From assembly GCA_030271565.1 (NCBI GenBank), contig JARXKR010000050.1, positions 1 to 13,453 on the forward strand: a DNA stretch of 13,453 nt, written 5' to 3'. Both the position numbers and the translations under genes were made by a program. Within the stretch, counting starts at the first letter, position 1; each line of letters opens with the position of its first letter. The notes under the pieces are model-generated. The model was not told the DNA's origin, ran no database searches, and saw only the letters and a list, made by a program, of their open reading frames with translations. This document shows, piece by piece, positions 1-6,361 of this stretch. The stretch is from Pseudomonadota bacterium (GTDB lineage: Bacteria > Pseudomonadota > Alphaproteobacteria > Sphingomonadales > Sphingomonadaceae).

Positions 1-1091
1 CGGTCGAGCGCGCTGAAAAGATGGCTAACACTTCGGTTTCGAGCGTGTGGATCGGCACCTCGGGCGCGGGCCTCGCGAGTTCGGTCGCGCAGGTCGAGGT
101 CGATATCGGCGGACGGCGGATCGAGGCTGACGATGTCGATCACTTGCTGGTCTCGGCGCGCGATGTGATCCAGCCCGACGGGCGGATGGTGCTGCACGCG
201 CAACCCGCGCACTATACGCTCGACGGGGCAGACGGCGTGGCCGATCCCAAGGGGCTTCATGCCGAGCGGCTCGGGGTGGATATCCACGTAATGCTCGCCG
301 ATGGCGCACCGATCCGCAACATCACCGAGGCGGTGCAGAACGCCCACCTCGACGTCGAAGCAGTCGTGGGATCGCCCATCGCGGCGGGTTATGCCTGCCT
401 TTCGGCCGAAGAGCGCGAGCTTGGCGTCGCGCTGGTCGAATTCGGCGGCGAGGTGACCAACGTCTCGGTCTATGCCGCCGGCATGCTGCTCGGGCTGGTG
501 ACGATCCCGCTGGGCTCAGGCGACATCACCGATGCGATTGCCTCGGCCTTCGGGATCCGGCGGTTCCAGGCCGAGCGGCTCAAATGCGTGCACGGTTCGG
601 CCATTGCCAGTCCTTCGGATCACCGCGAGATGATCCCGGTCAATGCCCCGGGCGAAGAGAGCACCGGACCCGCAGCGCGCCACGCCGATGACAAGAACCG
701 CGTGCCGCGCGCCGAACTGGTCTCGGTGATCACGACGCAGCTCGCGGCCTGGACCGAGGAAGTCGGCAAGGCGCTCAAGGGCCTGGGCTTCAGCGGGCAA
801 CGCGGCCAGCTGGTTGTGCTTACCGGTGGCGGGGCCGAGCTGGCCGGCTTGGCCGACTATGCGCAATCGGCGCTGGGCAAGCCGGTCCGGATTGGCCGCC
901 CGCACCAATTGAAGGGCTTGGCCGAAGCTCATGCTACCCCCGGATTCACCACGCTCGCGGGGCTGGTGCTCTACGCCGCCGCCGACCCGATCGACATCCG
1001 CGCGGTCGGGCAGGGCTTCCAGCCGGTGATCCGTTATCGGGGCTTCCGGCTGGTGGGCCGCCTTTACCAAGCCATGCGGGAGTATTTTTAG
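1..1091 (+). CDS. ftsA: Cell division protein FtsA (5'-truncated by window edge)
   Basis: FtsA is an actin-like membrane anchor that tethers FtsZ filaments to the inner membrane and recruits later divisome proteins. The reading frame is open from base 3 and has no start in view. About 363 residues are visible against roughly 410-430 usual for the family, so about 50-65 N-terminal residues lie upstream. Counting from the Met at base 21, the 1C-type domain begins around residue 30 (GRRIEADDVD), a phosphate-2-like loop lies at 138-151 (ALVEFGGEVTNVSV), and the adenosine motif VVLTGGGAELAGL is at 265-277. The last ~25 residues, ending in GRLYQAMREYF, fit the C-terminal amphipathic membrane-targeting helix. 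The phosphate-2 loop is unusual: the normal Asp-(hydrophobic)-Gly-(Gly/Ala)-Gly-Thr-Thr/Met pattern reads E-F-G-G-E-V-T. ftsZ follows after 144 bases on the same strand, the standard division-cluster order. The identification is firm; ATPase competence is uncertain. Confidence 0.95.
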   Translation, partial: VERAEKMANTSVSSVWIGTSGAGLASSVAQVEVDIGGRRIEADDVDHLLVSARDVIQPDGRMVLHAQPAHYTLDGADGVADPKGLHAERLGVDIHVMLADGAPIRNITEAVQNAHLDVEAVVGSPIAAGYACLSAEERELGVALVEFGGEVTNVSVYAAGMLLGLVTIPLGSGDITDAIASAFGIRRFQAERLKCVHGSAIASPSDHREMIPVNAPGEESTGPAARHADDKNRVPRAELVSVITTQLAAWTEEVGKALKGLGFSGQRGQLVVLTGGGAELAGLADYAQSALGKPVRIGRPHQLKGLAEAHATPGFTTLAGLVLYAAADPIDIRAVGQGFQPVIRYRGFRLVGRLYQAMREYF

Positions 1092-1235
1092 GATGGGCCG
1101 GGCTAGGGACTGGCCCTTACCGTTGAATTGGTGACTGTGGACAAAGGTTTCAGCGGCTTTGATTAGCCGATTCGATGAGTGCAAGCGTATTAACTGTAAC
1201 TATTGCGTCCGCCGTCAAGGCCAGGAGACAGGTAA
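1092..1235 (+). promoter_or_regulatory. ftsA–ftsZ intergenic region with GANTC site and DnaA-box-like site
   Basis: This 144-base gap probably carries ftsZ control signals, but I could not fit a convincing -35/-10 pair. It contains one GANTC site (GATTC, 1169-1173), the target of the CcrM methylase in alphaproteobacteria. It also has TGTGGACAA at 1136-1144, whose reverse complement TTGTCCACA is one base from the DnaA box TTATCCACA. TTAAC at 1190-1194 resembles half of a CtrA site, with no second half at the expected distance. A 5-bp GGGCC/GGCCC stem just after ftsA has a 12-base loop and no T-run, so it is not a convincing terminator. The ftsZ ribosome binding site AGGAGA is at 1223-1228, 7 bases before the ATG. 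Confidence 0.4.
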
Positions 1236-2840
1236 ATGAGCATCAATATCGGAGCGCCCGCTGTTGAAGAGCTGCGTCCCCGCATCACCGTGATCGGGGT
1301 TGGCGGAGCCGGCGGCAATGCCATCGCCAACATGATCACCGCCGGGATCGAAGGGGTCGACTTCGTTGTCGCCAATACCGACGCCCAGGCGCTCAACAAT
1401 TCGATCTCCGAACACCGCATCCAGCTGGGCGCGGACATTACCCAGGGGCTGGGCGCCGGGGCGCGTCCCGAGGTCGGCCGGGCGGCAGCTGAAGAAAGCA
1501 TGGCCGAGATCGAGCGCGCCCTTGACGGGGTGCACATGTGCTTCATCGCTGCGGGCATGGGCGGCGGCACCGGCACCGGCGCCGCGCCGGTGGTGGCCAA
1601 GGCCGCGCGTGACAAGGGCGTGCTGACCGTGGGCGTGGTGACCAAGCCGTTCCTGTTCGAAGGCACCCGCCGGATGCGCGCCGCCGATGCCGGGATCGAA
1701 GAGCTGCAAAAGCACGTCGATACCCTGATCGTCATTCCCAACCAGAACCTGTTCCTGGTCGCGAAGGCCGAAACCACCTTCAAGGAAGCCTTCCAGATGG
1801 CCGACGAGGTGCTCCAGCAGGGGGTGCGCTCGATCACCGACCTGATGGTCATGCCGGGCCTGATCAACCTCGACTTTGCCGACGTCCGTTCGGTCATGGC
1901 CGAAATGGGCAAGGCGATGATGGGCACGGGCGAGGGCAGCGGCGAAAACCGCGCGCTCGAAGCCGCCGAAAAGGCGATCGCCAATCCGCTGCTCGACGGC
2001 GTCTCGATGCAGGGCGCCAAGGGCGTGATCATCTCGATCATCGGCGGCGAAGACATGAAGCTGCTCGAAGTCGACGAAGCCGCGAACCATATTCGCGAAC
2101 TGGTCGATCCCAATGCCAACATCATCTGGGGCAGCGCGTTCAATCCGGACCTGCAGGGCAAGATCCGCGTCTCGGTGGTGGCCACCGGGATCGAGCAAAC
2201 CGCCTCGATGGCCGAGGAGGCCGCGCGTCCGTTCAACATGGGCTCGTCGCGTGGCCCGGCCCGGCCCTCAATGGCCCCGCCCGCTGCGGCCGAGCCGCTG
2301 TTCGACCGCACTCCTGCGCCTGAGCCCGAACCCGTTGCCGAAGCCAGCGAGCCCGAGCCGGTTGCTGCGAGCCTCTCCGACGACGATTGGGATATGCCCG
2401 CAACTTCGACCGGCGACGAGACCGCTGCCGATCCGCTCGAACTCGATCTCGAAGCCGGGGGCGAAGGCGACGCGCCGCAAGGTTCCGACGGCGACGACGA
2501 GCTTCTGCTCGATGCCTCGCGGCTGGCCGAAGAAGACGCACCGGTTGGTGGCGGGTTCATGCCCGGCCGTCGCCGGGGACTGATCTCGAGCGACGACGAT
2601 ACTGTCAGCGAGGGCGGTGAGGGTGCTTCGGCACCTTCGGCCGAACCGGTTGATGCTGCTCCTTCTGGCAGCGAACCGGCACGCAACGCTGCACCCAAAG
2701 TCGGGAGCGGAGCAACCTTGTTCGAACGGATGGCCAACCTCTCGCGCGGCGGTCGCAGCGCGACTGAAGACGAAGACGAGGAAGAAGAAGGTCCTTCGAT
2801 CTCGATCCCGCGCTTCCTCGGCCGCCAGAACAACCAGTAA
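1236..2840 (+). CDS. ftsZ: Cell division GTPase FtsZ
   Basis: FtsZ is the tubulin-like GTPase that polymerises into the cytokinetic ring at midcell. The 534-residue product has GVGGAGGNA at 21-29, the tubulin signature GMGGGTGTG at 107-115, the GTP-contact region EGTRRMRAA at 142-150, and the T7 synergy loop NLDFADV at 211-217, which carries the catalytic Asp pair (D213, D216). The globular core ends near residue 322. A long linker follows (~323-514), rich in Pro, Ala, Glu and Asp, including an acidic run near 505-515. The extreme C-terminus ISIPRFLGRQNNQ is the conserved peptide that binds FtsA and other partners, but it differs from the common (D/E)IPAFLRRQ form. Near the end of the linker GATLFERMANLSRG looks like a conserved short element. 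The total length resembles other alphaproteobacterial FtsZ proteins, which have long linkers. The start is supported by AGGAGA 7 bases upstream and by the usual N-terminus. Identification is certain. Confidence 0.99.
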   Translation: MSINIGAPAVEELRPRITVIGVGGAGGNAIANMITAGIEGVDFVVANTDAQALNNSISEHRIQLGADITQGLGAGARPEVGRAAAEESMAEIERALDGVHMCFIAAGMGGGTGTGAAPVVAKAARDKGVLTVGVVTKPFLFEGTRRMRAADAGIEELQKHVDTLIVIPNQNLFLVAKAETTFKEAFQMADEVLQQGVRSITDLMVMPGLINLDFADVRSVMAEMGKAMMGTGEGSGENRALEAAEKAIANPLLDGVSMQGAKGVIISIIGGEDMKLLEVDEAANHIRELVDPNANIIWGSAFNPDLQGKIRVSVVATGIEQTASMAEEAARPFNMGSSRGPARPSMAPPAAAEPLFDRTPAPEPEPVAEASEPEPVAASLSDDDWDMPATSTGDETAADPLELDLEAGGEGDAPQGSDGDDELLLDASRLAEEDAPVGGGFMPGRRRGLISSDDDTVSEGGEGASAPSAEPVDAAPSGSEPARNAAPKVGSGATLFERMANLSRGGRSATEDEDEEEEGPSISIPRFLGRQNNQ

Positions 2841-2938
2841 GCCGAGGTTGCGGCGCGTTAGGTCGCGGTTAAGTCAGGACATTGCAATTGGCTCGAGTGT
2901 CGCTTGTGTGGCACCGGCAAAAGGTACAATTCGCGGCC

Positions 2939-4669
2939 ATGTCCACTTCTATCGGTCGATTCTCCGGTCACCCTGCGCTGCTCGCTGGTGCAGCGCTCGG
3001 CTGGGCACTGATCGGCGCGGTGGCGCTGCCGCAAGCTGCCTTGGCCGACCCGGTGGTTCAGCCCTTGCCAGTGCAGTCGCCGTCGATGCGGCTCAACGAT
3101 GCGCTGGGCCAATTGGCACGCAACCCGCAGGACCTTGAGGCGCTGATTGCTGCCGGGCGGGCCTCGCTCGATCTGGGCGACGTGCAGGCGGCAATCGGGT
3201 TCTTCCAGCGGGCGGATACGCTGTGGCCGGGTTCGGTGCGGGTCAAGTCCGGGCTCGCCGGAGCCTATGCTTTGGGGGCCGATCCGGTCACTGCGATCCC
3301 GCTGTTCGATGAAGCCGCCAAGCTCGGCCCGATCGATGCCGCACGCATTGCCGACCGCGGTCTGGCTTACGATCTGGTCGGCGATAACCAGTCGGCGCAG
3401 GCCTTTTACCGCCAGTCGCTCGGGCTCGCAGCGAGCGATGAAACCTCGCGCCGACTGGCGCTCAGCCAGGCCATATCGGGCGACCGCGCGGGGATGGAGC
3501 GCACGCTTGGCCCGCTGCTCCAGCGGCAGGACAAGGGCGCGTGGCGCACCCGCGCGTTTGCTTTGGCGATCCTCAATGTCCCCGACGAGGCGGAAAGTAT
3601 CGTCCACCAGACCATGCCCGATGACATGGCCAATTCGATGACTGCCTACTTGCGCTACATGCCCCGGCTGACCCCGGCGCAGCAAGCGGCTGCGGCCAAC
3701 CTCGGGCAATTCCCGCGCGCGGCCGAGATCGGCCACGACGATTTGCGCTTTGCCGCCTACGCCCGCCCGCGTGCGGTGATAGCGGCAGCTACGCCAGTAC
3801 CCGTAAAGACGGACGGCAAGCGCAAGGGCAAGGACAAGTCACGGGACAAGCCGCCGCAAGTCGCCATGGCTACTCCGGTTCCAAATCCGCCGGTCAGTCG
3901 CGAAGTTGTCACCACGCCGCCCGACCGGATCTACGCAACACCCGCGCCGGTATCGCCCAAGCCGGCACCGCTGCCCGCCCCCGCGCCGGTGCCTGCTCTG
4001 GTCCCGCAACCTGGACCCCCACCGAAACCAGTCCCGGTACCCCCGGCTGGGCCAGGCTTCGGCCCGATTGATTCGGGCCCTGCCAAGCCGCCGGTAACCT
4101 TCGATCTGCGCACCCCGCCAAAGCCCCCGGTCAGACCTGCCGCCAAGCCGTCGGTGCAGACCAGCGGGGAATCGATCGACGAAGCCTTTGCCGACTTCAC
4201 CCCGCCGAGCCGCGAGGTCGAGCCGCAGGCGGGTGCAGTCGATTTGCGCCACCTTGACCGCGCGGCAAAACCGGTCGCCGGGTCTGCTGCCAAGGGCACC
4301 GACAGGAAGGTGGCGGACAAGGCCAAGCCCGATGACAAGGCCAAGCCAGGCGACAAGTCCAAGGACAAGGCGAAGGATACCAAGCTCACCCAGCCGAGCC
4401 GGATCTGGGTCCAGGTGGCAGCCGGGCGCGACAAGGCCGCCTTGGGCTCCGACTGGCGCCGCATCGTCAAGGACGATCCCGCGGTGTTCAAGGGCAAAAA
4501 GGCCTATCTGACCGCGTGGGGCCAGTCCAACCGCCTGCTCGCCGGGCCGTTCGACAGCCAGAAGGAAGCGAACGCCTTCCTCGCGGCGCTCAAGAAGGCC
4601 GGTGTTTCCGGGGCTTTCGCCTGGACCAGCGCGGCCGGCCAGGTGATCGATCCGCTTGGCGGCAAGTAA
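2939..4669 (+). CDS. Secreted TPR and SPOR domain protein
   Basis: This is a probable periplasmic cell-division or envelope protein. I chose ATG 2939 (576 residues) because it begins directly with a signal peptide; an in-frame TTG at 2882 would add 19 residues before it. The signal peptide has a hydrophobic core at ~13-31 and a likely cleavage after ALA36. TPR-like helical pairs run from about 48 to 165 (for example LEALIAAGRASLDLGDVQAAIGFF split over 66-89), then a further helical region to ~275. A proline-rich spacer covers ~280-420, followed by a Lys/Asp-rich stretch (KAKPDDKAKPGDKSKDKAKD, near 460-480). The C-terminal SPOR domain spans about 487-565 (start IWVQVAAG, with later LLAGPFDSQKEANAFLAALK). 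SPOR domains bind peptidoglycan strands stripped of stem peptides at the septum. The position 98 bases after ftsZ supports a division role. The exact function is inferred; no enzymatic motif was seen. Confidence 0.88.
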   Translation: MSTSIGRFSGHPALLAGAALGWALIGAVALPQAALADPVVQPLPVQSPSMRLNDALGQLARNPQDLEALIAAGRASLDLGDVQAAIGFFQRADTLWPGSVRVKSGLAGAYALGADPVTAIPLFDEAAKLGPIDAARIADRGLAYDLVGDNQSAQAFYRQSLGLAASDETSRRLALSQAISGDRAGMERTLGPLLQRQDKGAWRTRAFALAILNVPDEAESIVHQTMPDDMANSMTAYLRYMPRLTPAQQAAAANLGQFPRAAEIGHDDLRFAAYARPRAVIAAATPVPVKTDGKRKGKDKSRDKPPQVAMATPVPNPPVSREVVTTPPDRIYATPAPVSPKPAPLPAPAPVPALVPQPGPPPKPVPVPPAGPGFGPIDSGPAKPPVTFDLRTPPKPPVRPAAKPSVQTSGESIDEAFADFTPPSREVEPQAGAVDLRHLDRAAKPVAGSAAKGTDRKVADKAKPDDKAKPGDKSKDKAKDTKLTQPSRIWVQVAAGRDKAALGSDWRRIVKDDPAVFKGKKAYLTAWGQSNRLLAGPFDSQKEANAFLAALKKAGVSGAFAWTSAAGQVIDPLGGK

Positions 4670-4788
4670 GCGCAGCAGCCGCTTTCCACCGCTTTTCCAC
4701 ACTTTGTGAACAGCCTTGTCGAGTTATGCGCAGGCCAGCGCCATGACGTCATTGTCCTAGTGGCCCTCACCACTGCATCTGACATGCG
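4670..4788 (+). promoter_or_regulatory. Gap before the YbjN gene with DnaA-box match and TGACGTCA palindrome
   Basis: This 119-base gap separates the SPOR gene from the YbjN-family gene. TTTTCCACA at 4693-4701 matches the relaxed DnaA box TTWTNCACA, and it follows a near-copy, CTTTCCACC, at 4682-4690. ATGACGTCAT at 4743-4752 is a perfect 10-base palindrome that could be an operator half-turn. AGTGG (4759-4763) and CCACT (4770-4774) can form a small hairpin. No terminator for the SPOR gene and no good promoter hexamers were found. The assignments are sequence matches only. Confidence 0.3.
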
Positions 4789-5298
4789 ATGATGCAGGTC
4801 ACCCATGACATGGAACGCGACGACGACGACGCCGCCCCCGTCGATATGCTCGCCTCGCTGTTCGAGGCGCGCGGCTGGCCGTGCGAATTCGTCGGCGAGG
4901 ACGAAATCTCGGGCGAGATCAAGGGCAGCTGGGCGAGCTATACCTTGCGCGGGGTGTGGCGGCGCGAAGACCATGTGCTGCAGATGCTGTGCCTGCCCGA
5001 TATCCGTGTCCCCGATGACAAGCGCGCCGCGATGTTCGAGCTGCTCGCGCTGGTCAACGAACAGCTGTGGGTCGGGCATTTCGACTTGTGGTCGAGCGGT
5101 AGCGTGCTGCTTTACCGCCACGGTCTGCTGCTCGGCGACGACGGACTGCTCAGCCTGAGCCAGGCGCAAGTCGCCGTCGAAGCCGCGGTCGAGGAATGCG
5201 ACCGGTTCTATCCCGCGTTCCAGTTCGTGCTGTGGGGCGACAAGAGCCCGGCCGATGCGCTCGCCAGCTCGCTGGTTGACGCCGCGGGCGAGGCTTAG
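4789..5298 (+). CDS. YbjN domain-containing protein
   Basis: This is a 169-residue (or 162-residue) soluble, acidic protein of the YbjN family, the fold related to type III secretion chaperone-like proteins. In enterobacteria YbjN has been linked to stress tolerance and motility, but the alphaproteobacterial members have no established function. Features of the family that can be seen are the N-terminal helix followed by ARGWPCEFVGEDEISGEIKG, the strand WASYTLRGVWR, and the LVNEQLWVGHFDLW segment followed by LLYRHGLLL. No signal peptide or membrane segment is present. The start is uncertain: ATG at 4789, 4792 and 4810 are all in frame, and none has a strong ribosome binding site. AGGT at 4796-4799 would suit 4810, giving a protein starting MERDDDDAAPVDML. 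proC follows after a repeat-filled gap of 159 bases. Confidence 0.85.
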   Translation: MMQVTHDMERDDDDAAPVDMLASLFEARGWPCEFVGEDEISGEIKGSWASYTLRGVWRREDHVLQMLCLPDIRVPDDKRAAMFELLALVNEQLWVGHFDLWSSGSVLLYRHGLLLGDDGLLSLSQAQVAVEAAVEECDRFYPAFQFVLWGDKSPADALASSLVDAAGEA

Positions 5299-5304
5299 GA
5301 CAGC

Positions 5305-5453
5305 CCCCTCTCCAAGCTCCACTAGCTCCAAGAGGAGCAAGCTTCGCTATCCTCTCCCGCAAGGGGAGAGGATGAGGATTGCTATTCCTCTCCCCTTGCG
5401 GGAGAGGATACGCAGGTTTGGTGGCTTGCCACCTAGCCGCAGTTGGAGAGGGG
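5305..5453 (+). promoter_or_regulatory. proC leader: outer 11-bp pairing that covers the proC ribosome binding site
   Basis: CCCCTCTCCAA at 5305-5315 is the exact reverse complement of TTGGAGAGGGG at 5443-5453. The right arm contains the proC Shine-Dalgarno sequence GGAGAGGGG, which ends 4 bases before the ATG at 5458. If both arms are in one transcript, the ribosome binding site can be base-paired. Inside the loop lie a GCTCC/GGAGC hairpin (5325-5329 with 5334-5338, loop AAGA) and the large repeat at 5348-5410, whose CCTCTCCC segments could also pair with the same site. The pairing is seen in the sequence; a regulatory role is inferred. Confidence 0.45.
5348..5410. repeat. 25-bp perfect inverted repeat whose arms are themselves palindromic
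   Basis: The left arm (5348-5372) and right arm (5386-5410) are perfect reverse complements over 25 bases, separated by 13 bases (5373-5385). Each arm also contains its own dyad: CCTCTCCC, GCAA(G), then GGGAGAGG on the left arm and the mirror on the right arm. The element can therefore fold as one long stem or as two separate 8-bp hairpins. CTCTCCCGCAAGGGGAGAG-type sequences are a frequent REP-like intergenic repeat in proteobacterial genomes, as I recall, so this is probably a dispersed element. There is no T-run after it, so it is not a standard terminator. Confidence 0.85.
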
Positions 5454-5457
5454 TTTC

Positions 5458-6255
5458 ATGCGCACAATTCTCATCCTTGGCTGCGGCAACATGGGCGGAG
5501 CGATGCTGGCTGGATGGCTGGCTTCAGGCTTGCCGCTCAAGCTCACCGTAGTCGATCCCGCAGTGACCGAGGTCCCTGCCGAGGTGCGCTTGCTGCGGCA
5601 GGTGCCTGCGGAACGGTTCGACATGGTCCTGCTCGGAATCAAGCCGCAATTGTTGCGCGAGGTTGCCCCGACGCTCGCCCCGCTGATGACGCCTGACACT
5701 GTCTTGCTGTCGATCCTTGCCGGGGCCGAGCTAGCCAGCCTGGCCGGGCATTTCCCGCTGAACGGCGGGATCGTGCGGGTCATGCCCAACCTTGCCGCCG
5801 CCATTGGCAAATCGCCGATCGGACTGTTCGGTGAAGGTCTGAGCGCAGAGACACGCACCGCCGTAACCGAGCTGATGGAGCCGCTCGGCACCCCCGAATG
5901 GCTCGTCCGCGAGGCTGACCTTGATGCGGTGACGGCGCTGGCTGGCTCGGGACCAGCCTTCGTTTACCGCTTTATCGAGGCCGTGGCGATGGGCGGCGCG
6001 GCGCTCGGCCTCGATCCGGAGCAAGCCCAGCGGCTGGCGCTGAGCATGGTCGAGGGCGCGGCCATGCTCGCGGCTGGATCGGGCGAAGCGCCGGCTGAGC
6101 TCGCGCGGCGGGTGGTCAGCCCGGGCGGTACGACGGCAGCCGGACTTGCAGTGCTGGACGATGGCGAGGCGCTCGAACGCCTGATTGCCGCCACCTTGCG
6201 CGCTGCGCGCGATCGCGGGGCAGGGCTGGCGGCCGAAGCTCGCAGCAAGTCCTGA
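5458..6255 (+). CDS. proC: Pyrroline-5-carboxylate reductase
   Basis: ProC performs the last step of proline synthesis, reducing 1-pyrroline-5-carboxylate to proline with NAD(P)H in the cytoplasm. The 265-residue product is of normal family length. The Rossmann dinucleotide loop ILGCGNMGGAM is at 6-16, the family motif VRVMPNL is at 106-112, LAGSGPAF is at 161-168, and the C-terminal dimerisation/active-site signature SPGGTTAAGL is at 221-230. I chose ATG 5458 because GGAGAGGGG lies just upstream and because the Rossmann strand normally begins at residue 3-5; an in-frame TTG at 5443 lies inside that binding site. The leader can form extensive secondary structure around the ribosome binding site (see 5305-5453). 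proB is in the same window about 3.5 kb downstream on the same strand, but not in the same evident transcript. Confidence 0.97.
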   Translation: MRTILILGCGNMGGAMLAGWLASGLPLKLTVVDPAVTEVPAEVRLLRQVPAERFDMVLLGIKPQLLREVAPTLAPLMTPDTVLLSILAGAELASLAGHFPLNGGIVRVMPNLAAAIGKSPIGLFGEGLSAETRTAVTELMEPLGTPEWLVREADLDAVTALAGSGPAFVYRFIEAVAMGGAALGLDPEQAQRLALSMVEGAAMLAAGSGEAPAELARRVVSPGGTTAAGLAVLDDGEALERLIAATLRAARDRGAGLAAEARSKS

Positions 6256-6361
6256 TACAATCTGCGACAATCGCTTGTCCGGTTTCGCTTGAAACTGCGC
6301 GCGCCAAAGCCGATATTCTTTTTAGCGACCCATATTGGGTTCGCATGAGGAGTTTTGATCC

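Noticed and set aside
1094..1115. GGGCC/GGCCC stem after ftsA as a terminator
   Set aside because: It has only 5 base pairs, a 12-base loop and no T-run, and ftsA and ftsZ are usually at least partly co-transcribed.
1190..2833. 547-codon open frame on the minus strand opposite ftsZ
   Set aside because: It mirrors ftsZ almost end to end and encodes Ser/Pro/Ala low-complexity sequence. Long antisense frames are expected opposite GC-rich genes with strong codon bias, and no ribosome binding site or family motif supports it.
4504..5340. 278-codon minus-strand frame opposite the YbjN gene
   Set aside because: The plus-strand product shows the YbjN family pattern; the minus frame shows no domain and spans a gene boundary and the intergenic gap.
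5348..5410. Inverted repeat as a Rho-independent terminator of the YbjN gene
   Set aside because: The stem is strong but no T-run follows on the plus strand, and the symmetry of each arm fits a REP-like repeat better.
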